Part shown: positions 33,459-40,276 of the stretch, one piece after another
Layout: each line of letters starts with the position of its first letter
Numbering within the stretch: the first letter of the stretch is position 1
Assembly (NCBI GenBank): GCA_964630025.1
Contig: CAZVRG010000005.1
Span: forward strand, 1-43,859
Direction: 5' to 3'
Origin: VMFP01 sp964630025
GTDB taxonomy: Bacteria > Patescibacteriota > Andersenbacteria > UBA10190 > CAIZMI01
DNA length: 43,859 bases
Notes under the pieces: model-generated
What the model saw: the letters and a program-made list of their open reading frames with translations, nothing else
The model's database searches: none
What the model was told of the DNA's origin: nothing
Position numbers and translations under genes: made by a program

Positions 33459-35500
33459 TGCGTGCGATTTGTAACGGAGAGATTTTCCACGAAGATCTGC
33501 GTTCCGTCAAGAGCGAACACAAACGCATGTGCGCCTGGCGATAGCGCGCCGAGCGATACCCGCACCGCGCCGCTCGCGTTCGGTGTCACGAGTATCGAAC
33601 CGCTTGGTCCGCGGAGTTCTGTGCGCGGCAGAGACGGATCGACTGGATGAAATGCGAGGGTCACGGGAACGGTGCTTCTTCCAACAACGTGTATGCTCAT
33701 GGTCGCCCCGGATCGGATGCGCACGCGGTTCGTGCCTTCCACCGCGTCAATACCGCGTTCCGGGACGGCAACGAACGCGCTGCGCGTCTCCGGCCACGGC
33801 GGGATACGATAGAGTGTTGCATCACCGATCGGTTCGCCGTGAAAACCGGCGTCACGAAGGATGGCATGGACAAGAGCGAATGTTTCCGGCGATATCACCG
33901 TGAGTCCGCGCGGACTAGAACGGAGCGTCGGAAATCCGAGAACGCGTTCGTGCACGATGACCGCAGGAACTCCTTCGCTCGTAAGTGCGGCGTGGAGAAT
34001 CTCTTTTGGATGTTGGCCAAAGACCGTTGGTTGAGAAAGACGCTCTGGTTGCACCGACAAAAGGGCGCCAATGCCGGGGATACGCAATGGCGCTTCTCGT
34101 GTCTCGCGATCCGCAACGCGCTCAAACACGTTGCTTGCGAGGATCGGCCGACGATGCTGGGTTGTGAAATATTGCGCGCGTGAGGAAACGAGATAATCTG
34201 TTGCCGCAGGAATTTCTAGCAGCGGACCAAGACGACCCGTAGCATCTGGAGCGAGCGCAGCAAATGCGGCCGGAATGGTTGCATCCTGAACGGGAAACGG
34301 CATCGGGAGAACTTCCACCAGCAGAAGCGCGGCAAGGCCGAGTGCAATGCGTCGCGGGAACCACCGAAGACTGATGCTTGCAAGGATCGGAACCGAGATA
34401 CTTGTCAGTGCAAGAAAGCGATTGACCGTCCGCACCGCGGACACGATAGGCAGTTCATTCAGGATGGTTGCGCCCAAAGAAGAACGTGCGGCAAGGGCGA
34501 GGAGAACACCGCCAGCCGCAAGCCCTCCCAATAAGAGTGCTTCTTGTTTCCGTTGCTGTGCGTACAGCTGCCATGCTCCAACCCCTGCGAGCAGTACCGC
34601 GAACAGTCCCAGCGTATGCGTATGGTCGGCCACTGCCTGGCGCGCCGTTCCGTATGCGTCGTCAGCAAAACGCAAGGCATGAAAACGGCTTGGAAGCAGC
34701 AAGGTTGCTGCCGATGGGGCAAATCGCAGGCGCTGCTCGGTACCGAGATTAAACTGCGAGTCGGATCGTGCGACGCGTTGTACTTCCCCGCGAAATGGAA
34801 GAATCCCGAATGCCACGATACTTAGAAGACCGAGTACGGCCGCACTGACGCCGCGGCGCGTGCGCACCACCGTGATGCAATGATGTCGGTGGACAGCAAT
34901 CAGAATGAGCGCGCCAAACAGTGTCGTGAGAAACAACACATGTTCTGTCCACGCCGTGCCGACGAATGCCGCGGCAGCACACAGGGCGCGCGCCGGCGTT
35001 GGACGCCGCAGAAACCACAGAAGCGCAGCAAGCGCAAGCGGAATCCAGAAGAGCTGCATGGCGCCAAAATGCCCGAGGCTCTGCGCGATCCGGTACGGAG
35101 CGTATGCAACAAGGAACCCGGCAAGCGCTGCGGAACCGCGTCCAAGATTCAGCAGGCGTGCAAAGCCGTACGTTGCGAGCGCAGCCAACGGAAATTGGAG
35201 TATCCATACACTGTTGTAGCCGAGCGGTTCTCCAAACAGCAGATGCATGGGAAGCCACGGAAGCGGCCCGAAGTTCCGGATCGGATCTTCGGAAATGGTG
35301 AACGTGCCGCGCGCGAGCGCATCGGTCAGTGCGGAAAAACGCCAAAGCGTTTGATAGGGGTCGCCGCCAAGGCCAATAACGACCGTGCGAAGATGTGCGA
35401 GGTCTTGTCCCAGAAGCGCAAGCGCTCCACCGCATGTGCTCGCGGCAAGAAGGAGCGGAATACGCACCTGATGCCAGCGCGGTATGCGAACATTGATCAT
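33455..35500 (-). CDS. Large polytopic membrane protein, putative GT-C / YfhO-like
   Basis: A 681-residue protein with about 11 or more membrane segments followed by a C-terminal soluble beta-rich region (about 560-681). N-terminal features include GGDPYQTLWRFSALTDALAR, NFGPLPWLPMHLLFGEPLGY and YGFARLLNLGRGSAALAGF, a pattern seen in uncharacterized YfhO-like or DUF6311-like membrane proteins that may transfer sugars from lipid carriers. No certain catalytic residue is visible. The ATG at 35500 overlaps the upstream gene by ATGA; the 78-residue longer frame is rejected because it runs antisense-like through that gene. Confidence 0.85.
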   Translation of the reverse strand: MINVRIPRWHQVRIPLLLAASTCGGALALLGQDLAHLRTVVIGLGGDPYQTLWRFSALTDALARGTFTISEDPIRNFGPLPWLPMHLLFGEPLGYNSVWILQFPLAALATYGFARLLNLGRGSAALAGFLVAYAPYRIAQSLGHFGAMQLFWIPLALAALLWFLRRPTPARALCAAAAFVGTAWTEHVLFLTTLFGALILIAVHRHHCITVVRTRRGVSAAVLGLLSIVAFGILPFRGEVQRVARSDSQFNLGTEQRLRFAPSAATLLLPSRFHALRFADDAYGTARQAVADHTHTLGLFAVLLAGVGAWQLYAQQRKQEALLLGGLAAGGVLLALAARSSLGATILNELPIVSAVRTVNRFLALTSISVPILASISLRWFPRRIALGLAALLLVEVLPMPFPVQDATIPAAFAALAPDATGRLGPLLEIPAATDYLVSSRAQYFTTQHRRPILASNVFERVADRETREAPLRIPGIGALLSVQPERLSQPTVFGQHPKEILHAALTSEGVPAVIVHERVLGFPTLRSSPRGLTVISPETFALVHAILRDAGFHGEPIGDATLYRIPPWPETRSAFVAVPERGIDAVEGTNRVRIRSGATMSIHVVGRSTVPVTLAFHPVDPSLPRTELRGPSGSILVTPNASGAVRVSLGALSPGAHAFVFALDGTQIFVENLSVTNRTQ

Positions 35501-37581
35501 TGCGCTGATTGCGGGAGGATGCGCACGCCAAGGAGCCCGGGAGCACGACTCGCCGTGAGAATGTCCTGCGGAGAAGCTATACGGCTGCCGATGCCAAAGT
35601 GGGGCGCGTTTCGTTCGTAGGGAGCAGAACGAAGTGTTGGGGCGCGTCCGGACGGCACACCCTCCGTTGTCACAAGCACAAAAAGCGTACGAGGCTCCGA
35701 CAGGGTAAGCGCGTCGAAGGAAAATCGCACCCATGCGTTGTCGTCGTCGCCGCTGATGGGGATGCGACTGATGCGGAGGTCGGGACCATCCGGCGTTTCG
35801 CGCACGCGAAGCACCAATGCTCCGGTATCCGCTTTGCCGGAATACGTCGCGATAAACGCTTCGGCGCTCGCGAATGTGCCTGCGGGGAGAGGAACTTCTG
35901 CGATAATCTGGCGTTCGTCAGTGAGCTCGCCCTGAATGCTGCTGTATGCCGGCTGGTTGTAGACCCACGCATACGGCAGGCCATTGACCATTGCGGTGAA
36001 TACAGGCGTGCGCTGCTTGAAGTACTCATCAATAAAGTCATTGGCGGGGTGATCGGGCGGGCGTCCAAACATGTTGCGATAGAGGACAACGTACCCAACG
36101 CGCAAATGATTGCGGTCGCTCAAGTGGGTGACGGTCCGTCGCTGTTTCAGAAGCGCATTGAGTTCTTCGGGATACCATGACGCCACCGCAATTTTTCCTC
36201 CGTCATCTTGCGCGTCCAAGTAGCGTGCAACCTGATCCAGTCCTTCCCCCCACCCGAGCTCCTGGCTGAAGTTCGGCGCCGTCAATCGGTTGTAATACGC
36301 GAGCGCGTATGGCCCCAGTGCAACAAGTTCCAGCACTGCCGGAATGGCGATAAGCGCGAAGACAACCGCGGCGTTGCGTGCCATCGACCACCGCGGTCGA
36401 AGCTGCGCAATGAGACCGGCGAGGCCGACAACGCCGAGGATATGCATAATGGGGAATATTGGTAAGAGATATCGGTCGCCCTTCTTCGAGCCGAAGGTCA
36501 TCCCAATGGTGAACAGCACCACATACGCGCCAAGGAACAGCAGCGTCCGGTACGGCATGCCGCTCACGTTGGGAAGCACCGCTCGTCGAAAGAACACTGC
36601 CATGCCAACGAAGATCGCGACGCCAACGAGAGTGGGGATGGTTGTGCGCGTAAGAATCGTCCGCGGGTAATGCAAGAGAACATCGCTATACACATCGGAG
36701 GTGTTGTGCGATGTGGTCACCGCAACTTCAACATCGCGGCGCACGGTTTTCACGTTCCCGATGGGATCCGGGACCCAGAGAATCCCCGGCCACAGGAGCA
36801 GAATCGTCGCGCCCATGACAACGATCCATTGCCCATACAGACGCACGCGTTCCCGAAGCTCTTCCCTTCTCCACGCCGCGCGATGGGCAAACAGCACAAG
36901 CGCCGCCATTGGCAGCAGTATCAGTCCAGGTAATTTCGAGAGTATGGCAAGCGCGCCCATAATGCTGGACCATACAAGCGCGGCGGACGTGGTGCTGTGC
37001 AGCGGCGACTCCCGCTCGCGTACTGCTGCAAGAAAGAGCAAAAATGATACGGCGGCGCAGAGCGCCAGCAGCGCGTCCACGTGCACCACCTTGCTGTATC
37101 CGAGAAGAAACGGATCAAGCGCAATCGCGCATGCGGCAATGCGTGCAATCCATGGGTGCGCGAGACGCCGCAGCGACAGAAACAGTGCAGCAATGAGCAG
37201 GCTCGTCAGTACCGCAAAGACATATTGGGTGTTGGAAGTGAATACGTGCAGAAATTCCCCACGGAACGGTATGTCCTGGAGACGCGAAACACCACGCGCG
37301 CTCACCCCGGCGATCCAGAGCGTCGGAATGCCGGGGTGCGTTGTCTGGAATGTCTCATTAAAGTGGAACTCCTGAACCGCTTGCACAAAGTTCACGCCGC
37401 GACCCATCCAGTTTTTTTCGTCGGCAGTAAGAAAAAGCCCAATCCCGTATAGGCGTGGGAGGAGAGCGATCAGAAAGATCAACCCGACTTCACCAAGCAG
37501 TTTCCAACTACCAGAAGACCGCAGAACGAGGCCCCGCATTACCTCAGAGTGTACCATTCTCGCGATATGCGGAGCGCGCAC
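35497..37581 (-). CDS. GT39-like (ArnT/PMT-type) glycosyltransferase, multi-span
   Basis: A 694-residue protein. The first extracytoplasmic loop carries the D54-E55 pair in LTADEKNWMGRG, the expected catalytic acid of GT-C/GT39 enzymes, which move sugars from polyprenyl phosphate. Other shared blocks are TFQTTHPGIPTLWIAG, YSKVVHVDALLALCAAVSFL and GSKKGDRYLLPIFPI. After the membrane part a soluble beta-sandwich (about 555-650) resembles that of the genes at 38167 and 40277. Starts at residues 9 or 15 are possible. A minus-strand promoter (37641-37669) lies about 60 bases upstream. It is the first gene of the coupled run to 30020. Confidence 0.88.
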   Translation of the reverse strand: MRAPHIARMVHSEVMRGLVLRSSGSWKLLGEVGLIFLIALLPRLYGIGLFLTADEKNWMGRGVNFVQAVQEFHFNETFQTTHPGIPTLWIAGVSARGVSRLQDIPFRGEFLHVFTSNTQYVFAVLTSLLIAALFLSLRRLAHPWIARIAACAIALDPFLLGYSKVVHVDALLALCAAVSFLLFLAAVRERESPLHSTTSAALVWSSIMGALAILSKLPGLILLPMAALVLFAHRAAWRREELRERVRLYGQWIVVMGATILLLWPGILWVPDPIGNVKTVRRDVEVAVTTSHNTSDVYSDVLLHYPRTILTRTTIPTLVGVAIFVGMAVFFRRAVLPNVSGMPYRTLLFLGAYVVLFTIGMTFGSKKGDRYLLPIFPIMHILGVVGLAGLIAQLRPRWSMARNAAVVFALIAIPAVLELVALGPYALAYYNRLTAPNFSQELGWGEGLDQVARYLDAQDDGGKIAVASWYPEELNALLKQRRTVTHLSDRNHLRVGYVVLYRNMFGRPPDHPANDFIDEYFKQRTPVFTAMVNGLPYAWVYNQPAYSSIQGELTDERQIIAEVPLPAGTFASAEAFIATYSGKADTGALVLRVRETPDGPDLRISRIPISGDDDNAWVRFSFDALTLSEPRTLFVLVTTEGVPSGRAPTLRSAPYERNAPHFGIGSRIASPQDILTASRAPGLLGVRILPQSAQ

Positions 37582-37640
37582 AGCCGCACGTCGGTGTACA
37601 GGATGTGCATATCCTGCCGTTTTTCATTCTTCACATGCGT

Positions 37641-37669
37641 GCTGTACCACGAGTCTGTGCCCTTGTCAA
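37641..37669 (-). promoter_or_regulatory. Promoter for the GT39-like gene at 35497-37581
   Basis: Minus strand TTGACA (37664-37669), 17-base spacer, TACAGC (37641-37646). The -35 box is perfect and the -10 box is weak. It overlaps a plus-strand promoter, forming a divergent pair around the inverted repeat GTCAAT-TG-ATTGAC (37665-37678). Confidence 0.6.
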
Positions 37670-37691
37670 TTGATTGACGGGGTGGAAAAAT
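37663..37691 (+). promoter_or_regulatory. Divergent plus-strand promoter
   Basis: TTGTCA (37663-37668), 17-base spacer, AAAAAT (37686-37691). An alternative is TTGACG (37674-37679) with GAAAGT at 37697-37702. It would drive the plus-strand unit ending at the terminator at 38086-38156. Confidence 0.55.
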
Positions 37692-37697
37692 AGGGAG

Positions 37698-38156
37698 AAA
37701 GTACGCAGTACTGTTCTCTCTAATTGATACTGTCGCTTCGCGAAGGTGCTTCGGGATGATCCCTTCTTGCGTGGGGGATACAACCGATTCCAACGCGACG
37801 GCGACGACTCGCAGTGGGTGGGGGTACGCTATGCGGAATCTCGTGGGCACGTTCAGCGTAGGTGGCCGTCACACCGCGTTGTACGAACGAGATTTTGGTA
37901 GCTGTCTTCAGACGCTAGATTCCGAGAGGGACGCCTAGCGTAGCCGCTTGCATGCGGAACCGCAGATCGCATCTGCCTTCCCAGTGTCAAGCGCTCCTGA
38001 AGACCAGAACCACCCCTGCGAGTTTCTTTGTTCCTTCATACCCAGGCACATATCCGTTCGACGTTTTTATCAACGCCTGGCTACGCCCGCTCGTGTGCGC
38101 ATCCAAGGGATGGTCGGCTCCTCTACCACCTACCCGTGCGCACCGAGCGGGTTTTT
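37698..38156 (+). ncRNA. Candidate structured RNA, plus strand
   Basis: The 585-base gap between two minus-strand genes holds a plus-strand promoter, a strong terminator, and in between many short inverted repeats: AGTAC/GTACT (about 37699-37712), TACGCT/AGCGTA, AATCTCGT/ACGAGATT, GTCT/AGAC, ACGCTAG/CTAGCGT, GCAGAT/ATCTGC, and nested CCAGGC/GCCTGG. The longest plus ORF is 60 codons (37756-37938) without a good Shine-Dalgarno sequence or family similarity; a shorter one starts at 37831. I checked for tmRNA, RNase P RNA and SRP RNA signatures and do not see them. The boundaries are estimates, and a small protein remains possible. Confidence 0.45.
38086..38156 (+). terminator. Rho-independent terminator, plus strand
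   Basis: CCCGCTCG (38086-38093) pairs with CGAGCGGG (38144-38151), and after a one-base bulge GTGCGCA (38095-38101) pairs with TGCGCAC (38137-38143). The 15-bp stem closes a 35-base loop and is followed by TTTTT. The orientation is plus, opposite to both flanking genes. Confidence 0.8.
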
Positions 38157-38166
38157 CTATTGGCCG

Positions 38167-40275
38167 TTAATACACCACGCTGTGCGCGAGATCGCCCTCG
38201 GTGATCGTTTCTGATCCCGAAGCTCCCGAGCGGCGAATGATTGCATGTCCGGGAAGAATATCCTTTGGCTGGTATCGAATCGTGACTGCATTTCCCGGCA
38301 GGCCGGCGGGTGACGTGAATGTGATGCGGTAGGTTTTTGCAACCGAATCCGCAATCGGATCAAATGTGACCTCGTACCACTCGTTATCTTTTAGTTGGCT
38401 CACGTCGATGCGGGCGGCACGCAGCACCGCATCACTTCCCTCTTCGCGCAATTGCGCGACAAGGTCTCCGCTGTTTCCCCGTGAAGAAAACGTTGCGAAG
38501 GCAACGCGTACGCCGTGCAGGTCGTTATGTTCCGCAACAAATGTCTGCCCGGCCTCGATTGCCGTTGGCGCGTTCCCCGTACCACGTGCCGGTGCGCCCG
38601 GTCGTACAATCTCCCCGATGTGGGTTGGAAACCGGTCAACGGAATCGCGCGCGTAGATCCACGCCATCTCACGGCCCATGATGCGAATGATGGCGACGGG
38701 GTCTTTGCCGGCAAATTCCTCCAAAACCGCCGTCGGGCCGGAATCCGACGGCCGTCCTCCCATATTTCGATACGTCACCACATAATCCACGCGCGCGTCG
38801 TCGCGGCTGCTTAAGCTCATGGTCGTTCCGTGGAAGAATTCCCGGAAGATAATCGGATACCACGTTGCGACGTGCAGTTCAGATGCAAGCGGGTGTGCGT
38901 TCAAGAGTGCGGCGGCTTGCTCGAGTCCCTCGCCCCATCCCGCTTGCGTACGTTCCTCTCGGGGGCTGAATGGGCTCGCGTACGACACCGCGTACGGGTG
39001 CAGAAAGAATGTCATCGCGGCGAGAAAGCCCACCGCGCTTCCTGCGAGAATTTTCCCCACGCGTCCTCGATGCGTAAGTTCGGCAAGACTGAAGCCGGCG
39101 AACACGGTCAGCGGGAGAAGCCCTGGAAGAAGGTAGCGATCGGCGCGCTTCTCCACGAGATTCACCAGAACAAAAAACCCTCCGAAGAAGAGAAGCAACA
39201 CGATCGCTTCACGGCGCCGATGCGGCATGCGCAACAACGCAACGATGCCGGCGACGGCGAGAAGGAGCACGACGGGCGTTGTGCGCGTCAAAAGCGTCCG
39301 TACGTAAAACAGATTGTTGCGTGCAGCGACATCCGTTGATTCGCCGTAGTGCGAAGTTGTTGTGACCGTTTCCACATCACGCGCGGCATACCGCGCGTTT
39401 GGCAGGAAGTTTATCCACATGGATGGCCAGAGAAGAAGAAATGTGACGACCGCCGTGACAATCCAGACACCTGTATCGCGGCGCCATTGTACCCGCGTTG
39501 TCGGAAAAAGGAGGAGCACCGCACTACAGAGCGGTACAAGGAGCACTGCCGGAAGTTTTGTGAGGAGCGCAAGACCGCCAAGAAATCCGGAGAGGATCAG
39601 CACCCGACGCGTACCGATGCGGGTGTACCACAATGCCGCAAGCACCGACAGGAGCATAAGAATCGCGAGCAGCGCATCGACATGCGCAAGTTGCGCGTGT
39701 CCAACAAAGAATGGTTCTACGGAGAGGAGCATCCCGATGGCGCTCCCTGTCGCCGCGCCCCATAGCCGCGTTGCAAACGCCGCCGCAAGTCCGATGCCCA
39801 AGGACACCGCAATCGCAATGGGCAGCTTTGCAGCAGTTCGAAACGCGCCGACAGACGGACTTTCCAGCTGCTCGCCGGTGAGCAGTTCGCGTGCCTCAAC
39901 GCCCGCGCCGATGAGGATCATGGGGATGACGCCCGGGTGCGTTCCTTGAAATGTCCCGCCGGGGTCGCCGCGCTCGAGCGCGGTATACAATGACTGCGCG
40001 CGAAAAATCCACTGCGGTTCATCGGCAGTGAGAATGTCCCCGATTCCAGGCAAACGGAATGCAAGAGCGAGGATCGCAGTCGCGCATCCGATCGCAACGA
40101 AAAATTTCCAGTGTGCGCCCCGCGAGCGCCCCTCGCTCATTCTCGCCCCGCCAGCGCGGGGCTGCGAGGTTTCCGGCCGTTTCATCCCGTTGCCTTCGGC
40201 AACGGGAACCATGCTGAAACGGCCTTCAAATCCGCTCGGGGCATCTCGCGGGACGCCTACATCCTGCGTTTCCAT
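38167..40275 (-). CDS. GT39-like glycosyltransferase with repeat-encoded N-terminus
   Basis: A 702-residue paralogue of the gene at 35497: D85-E86 in ILTADEPQWIFRAQ, GTFQGTHPGVIPMILIG, GHAQLAHVDALLAILMLLSV, EKRADRYLLPGLLPL, and GWGEGLEQAAALLNAHP. The C-terminal beta-sandwich (about 590-690) begins GQTFVAEHNDLHGVRVAFAT. The ATG at 40275 follows the upstream stop by one base, suggesting coupling, but residues about 6-53 are encoded by a GC-rich inverted repeat (40118-40253). The membrane part begins only after residue 54, so translation may instead start at the ATG at 40140 (MSEGRSRG). Likely role: transfer of a sugar from a lipid carrier outside the membrane. Confidence 0.88.
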   Translation of the reverse strand: METQDVGVPRDAPSGFEGRFSMVPVAEGNGMKRPETSQPRAGGARMSEGRSRGAHWKFFVAIGCATAILALAFRLPGIGDILTADEPQWIFRAQSLYTALERGDPGGTFQGTHPGVIPMILIGAGVEARELLTGEQLESPSVGAFRTAAKLPIAIAVSLGIGLAAAFATRLWGAATGSAIGMLLSVEPFFVGHAQLAHVDALLAILMLLSVLAALWYTRIGTRRVLILSGFLGGLALLTKLPAVLLVPLCSAVLLLFPTTRVQWRRDTGVWIVTAVVTFLLLWPSMWINFLPNARYAARDVETVTTTSHYGESTDVAARNNLFYVRTLLTRTTPVVLLLAVAGIVALLRMPHRRREAIVLLLFFGGFFVLVNLVEKRADRYLLPGLLPLTVFAGFSLAELTHRGRVGKILAGSAVGFLAAMTFFLHPYAVSYASPFSPREERTQAGWGEGLEQAAALLNAHPLASELHVATWYPIIFREFFHGTTMSLSSRDDARVDYVVTYRNMGGRPSDSGPTAVLEEFAGKDPVAIIRIMGREMAWIYARDSVDRFPTHIGEIVRPGAPARGTGNAPTAIEAGQTFVAEHNDLHGVRVAFATFSSRGNSGDLVAQLREEGSDAVLRAARIDVSQLKDNEWYEVTFDPIADSVAKTYRITFTSPAGLPGNAVTIRYQPKDILPGHAIIRRSGASGSETITEGDLAHSVVY
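40118..40253. repeat. 136-bp GC-rich inverted-repeat element (copy 2), inside a coding start
   Basis: Ends CCCCGCGAG (40118-40126) and CTCGCGGGA (40245-40253), with internal hairpins CCCCGC/GCGGGG and a nested GGCCGTTTCA/TGAAACGGCC plus CCCGTTGCC/GGCAACGGG. The end segments match the element at 29832-30015 in reverse orientation. It leaves the reading frame of the GT39-like gene open. Confidence 0.8.
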
Positions 40276-40276
40276 T

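Noticed and set aside
37539..37850. Minus-strand 103-codon frame before the GT39-like gene
   Set aside because: It overlaps the start of the GT39-like gene and its promoter, and has no family similarity.
37698..38156. tmRNA, RNase P RNA or SRP RNA in the structured intergenic region
   Set aside because: No GGTTCGA-type T-arm with CCA end, no tag frame, no conserved P4 segment of RNase P and no SRP apical-loop motif were found; kept only as an unassigned candidate RNA.
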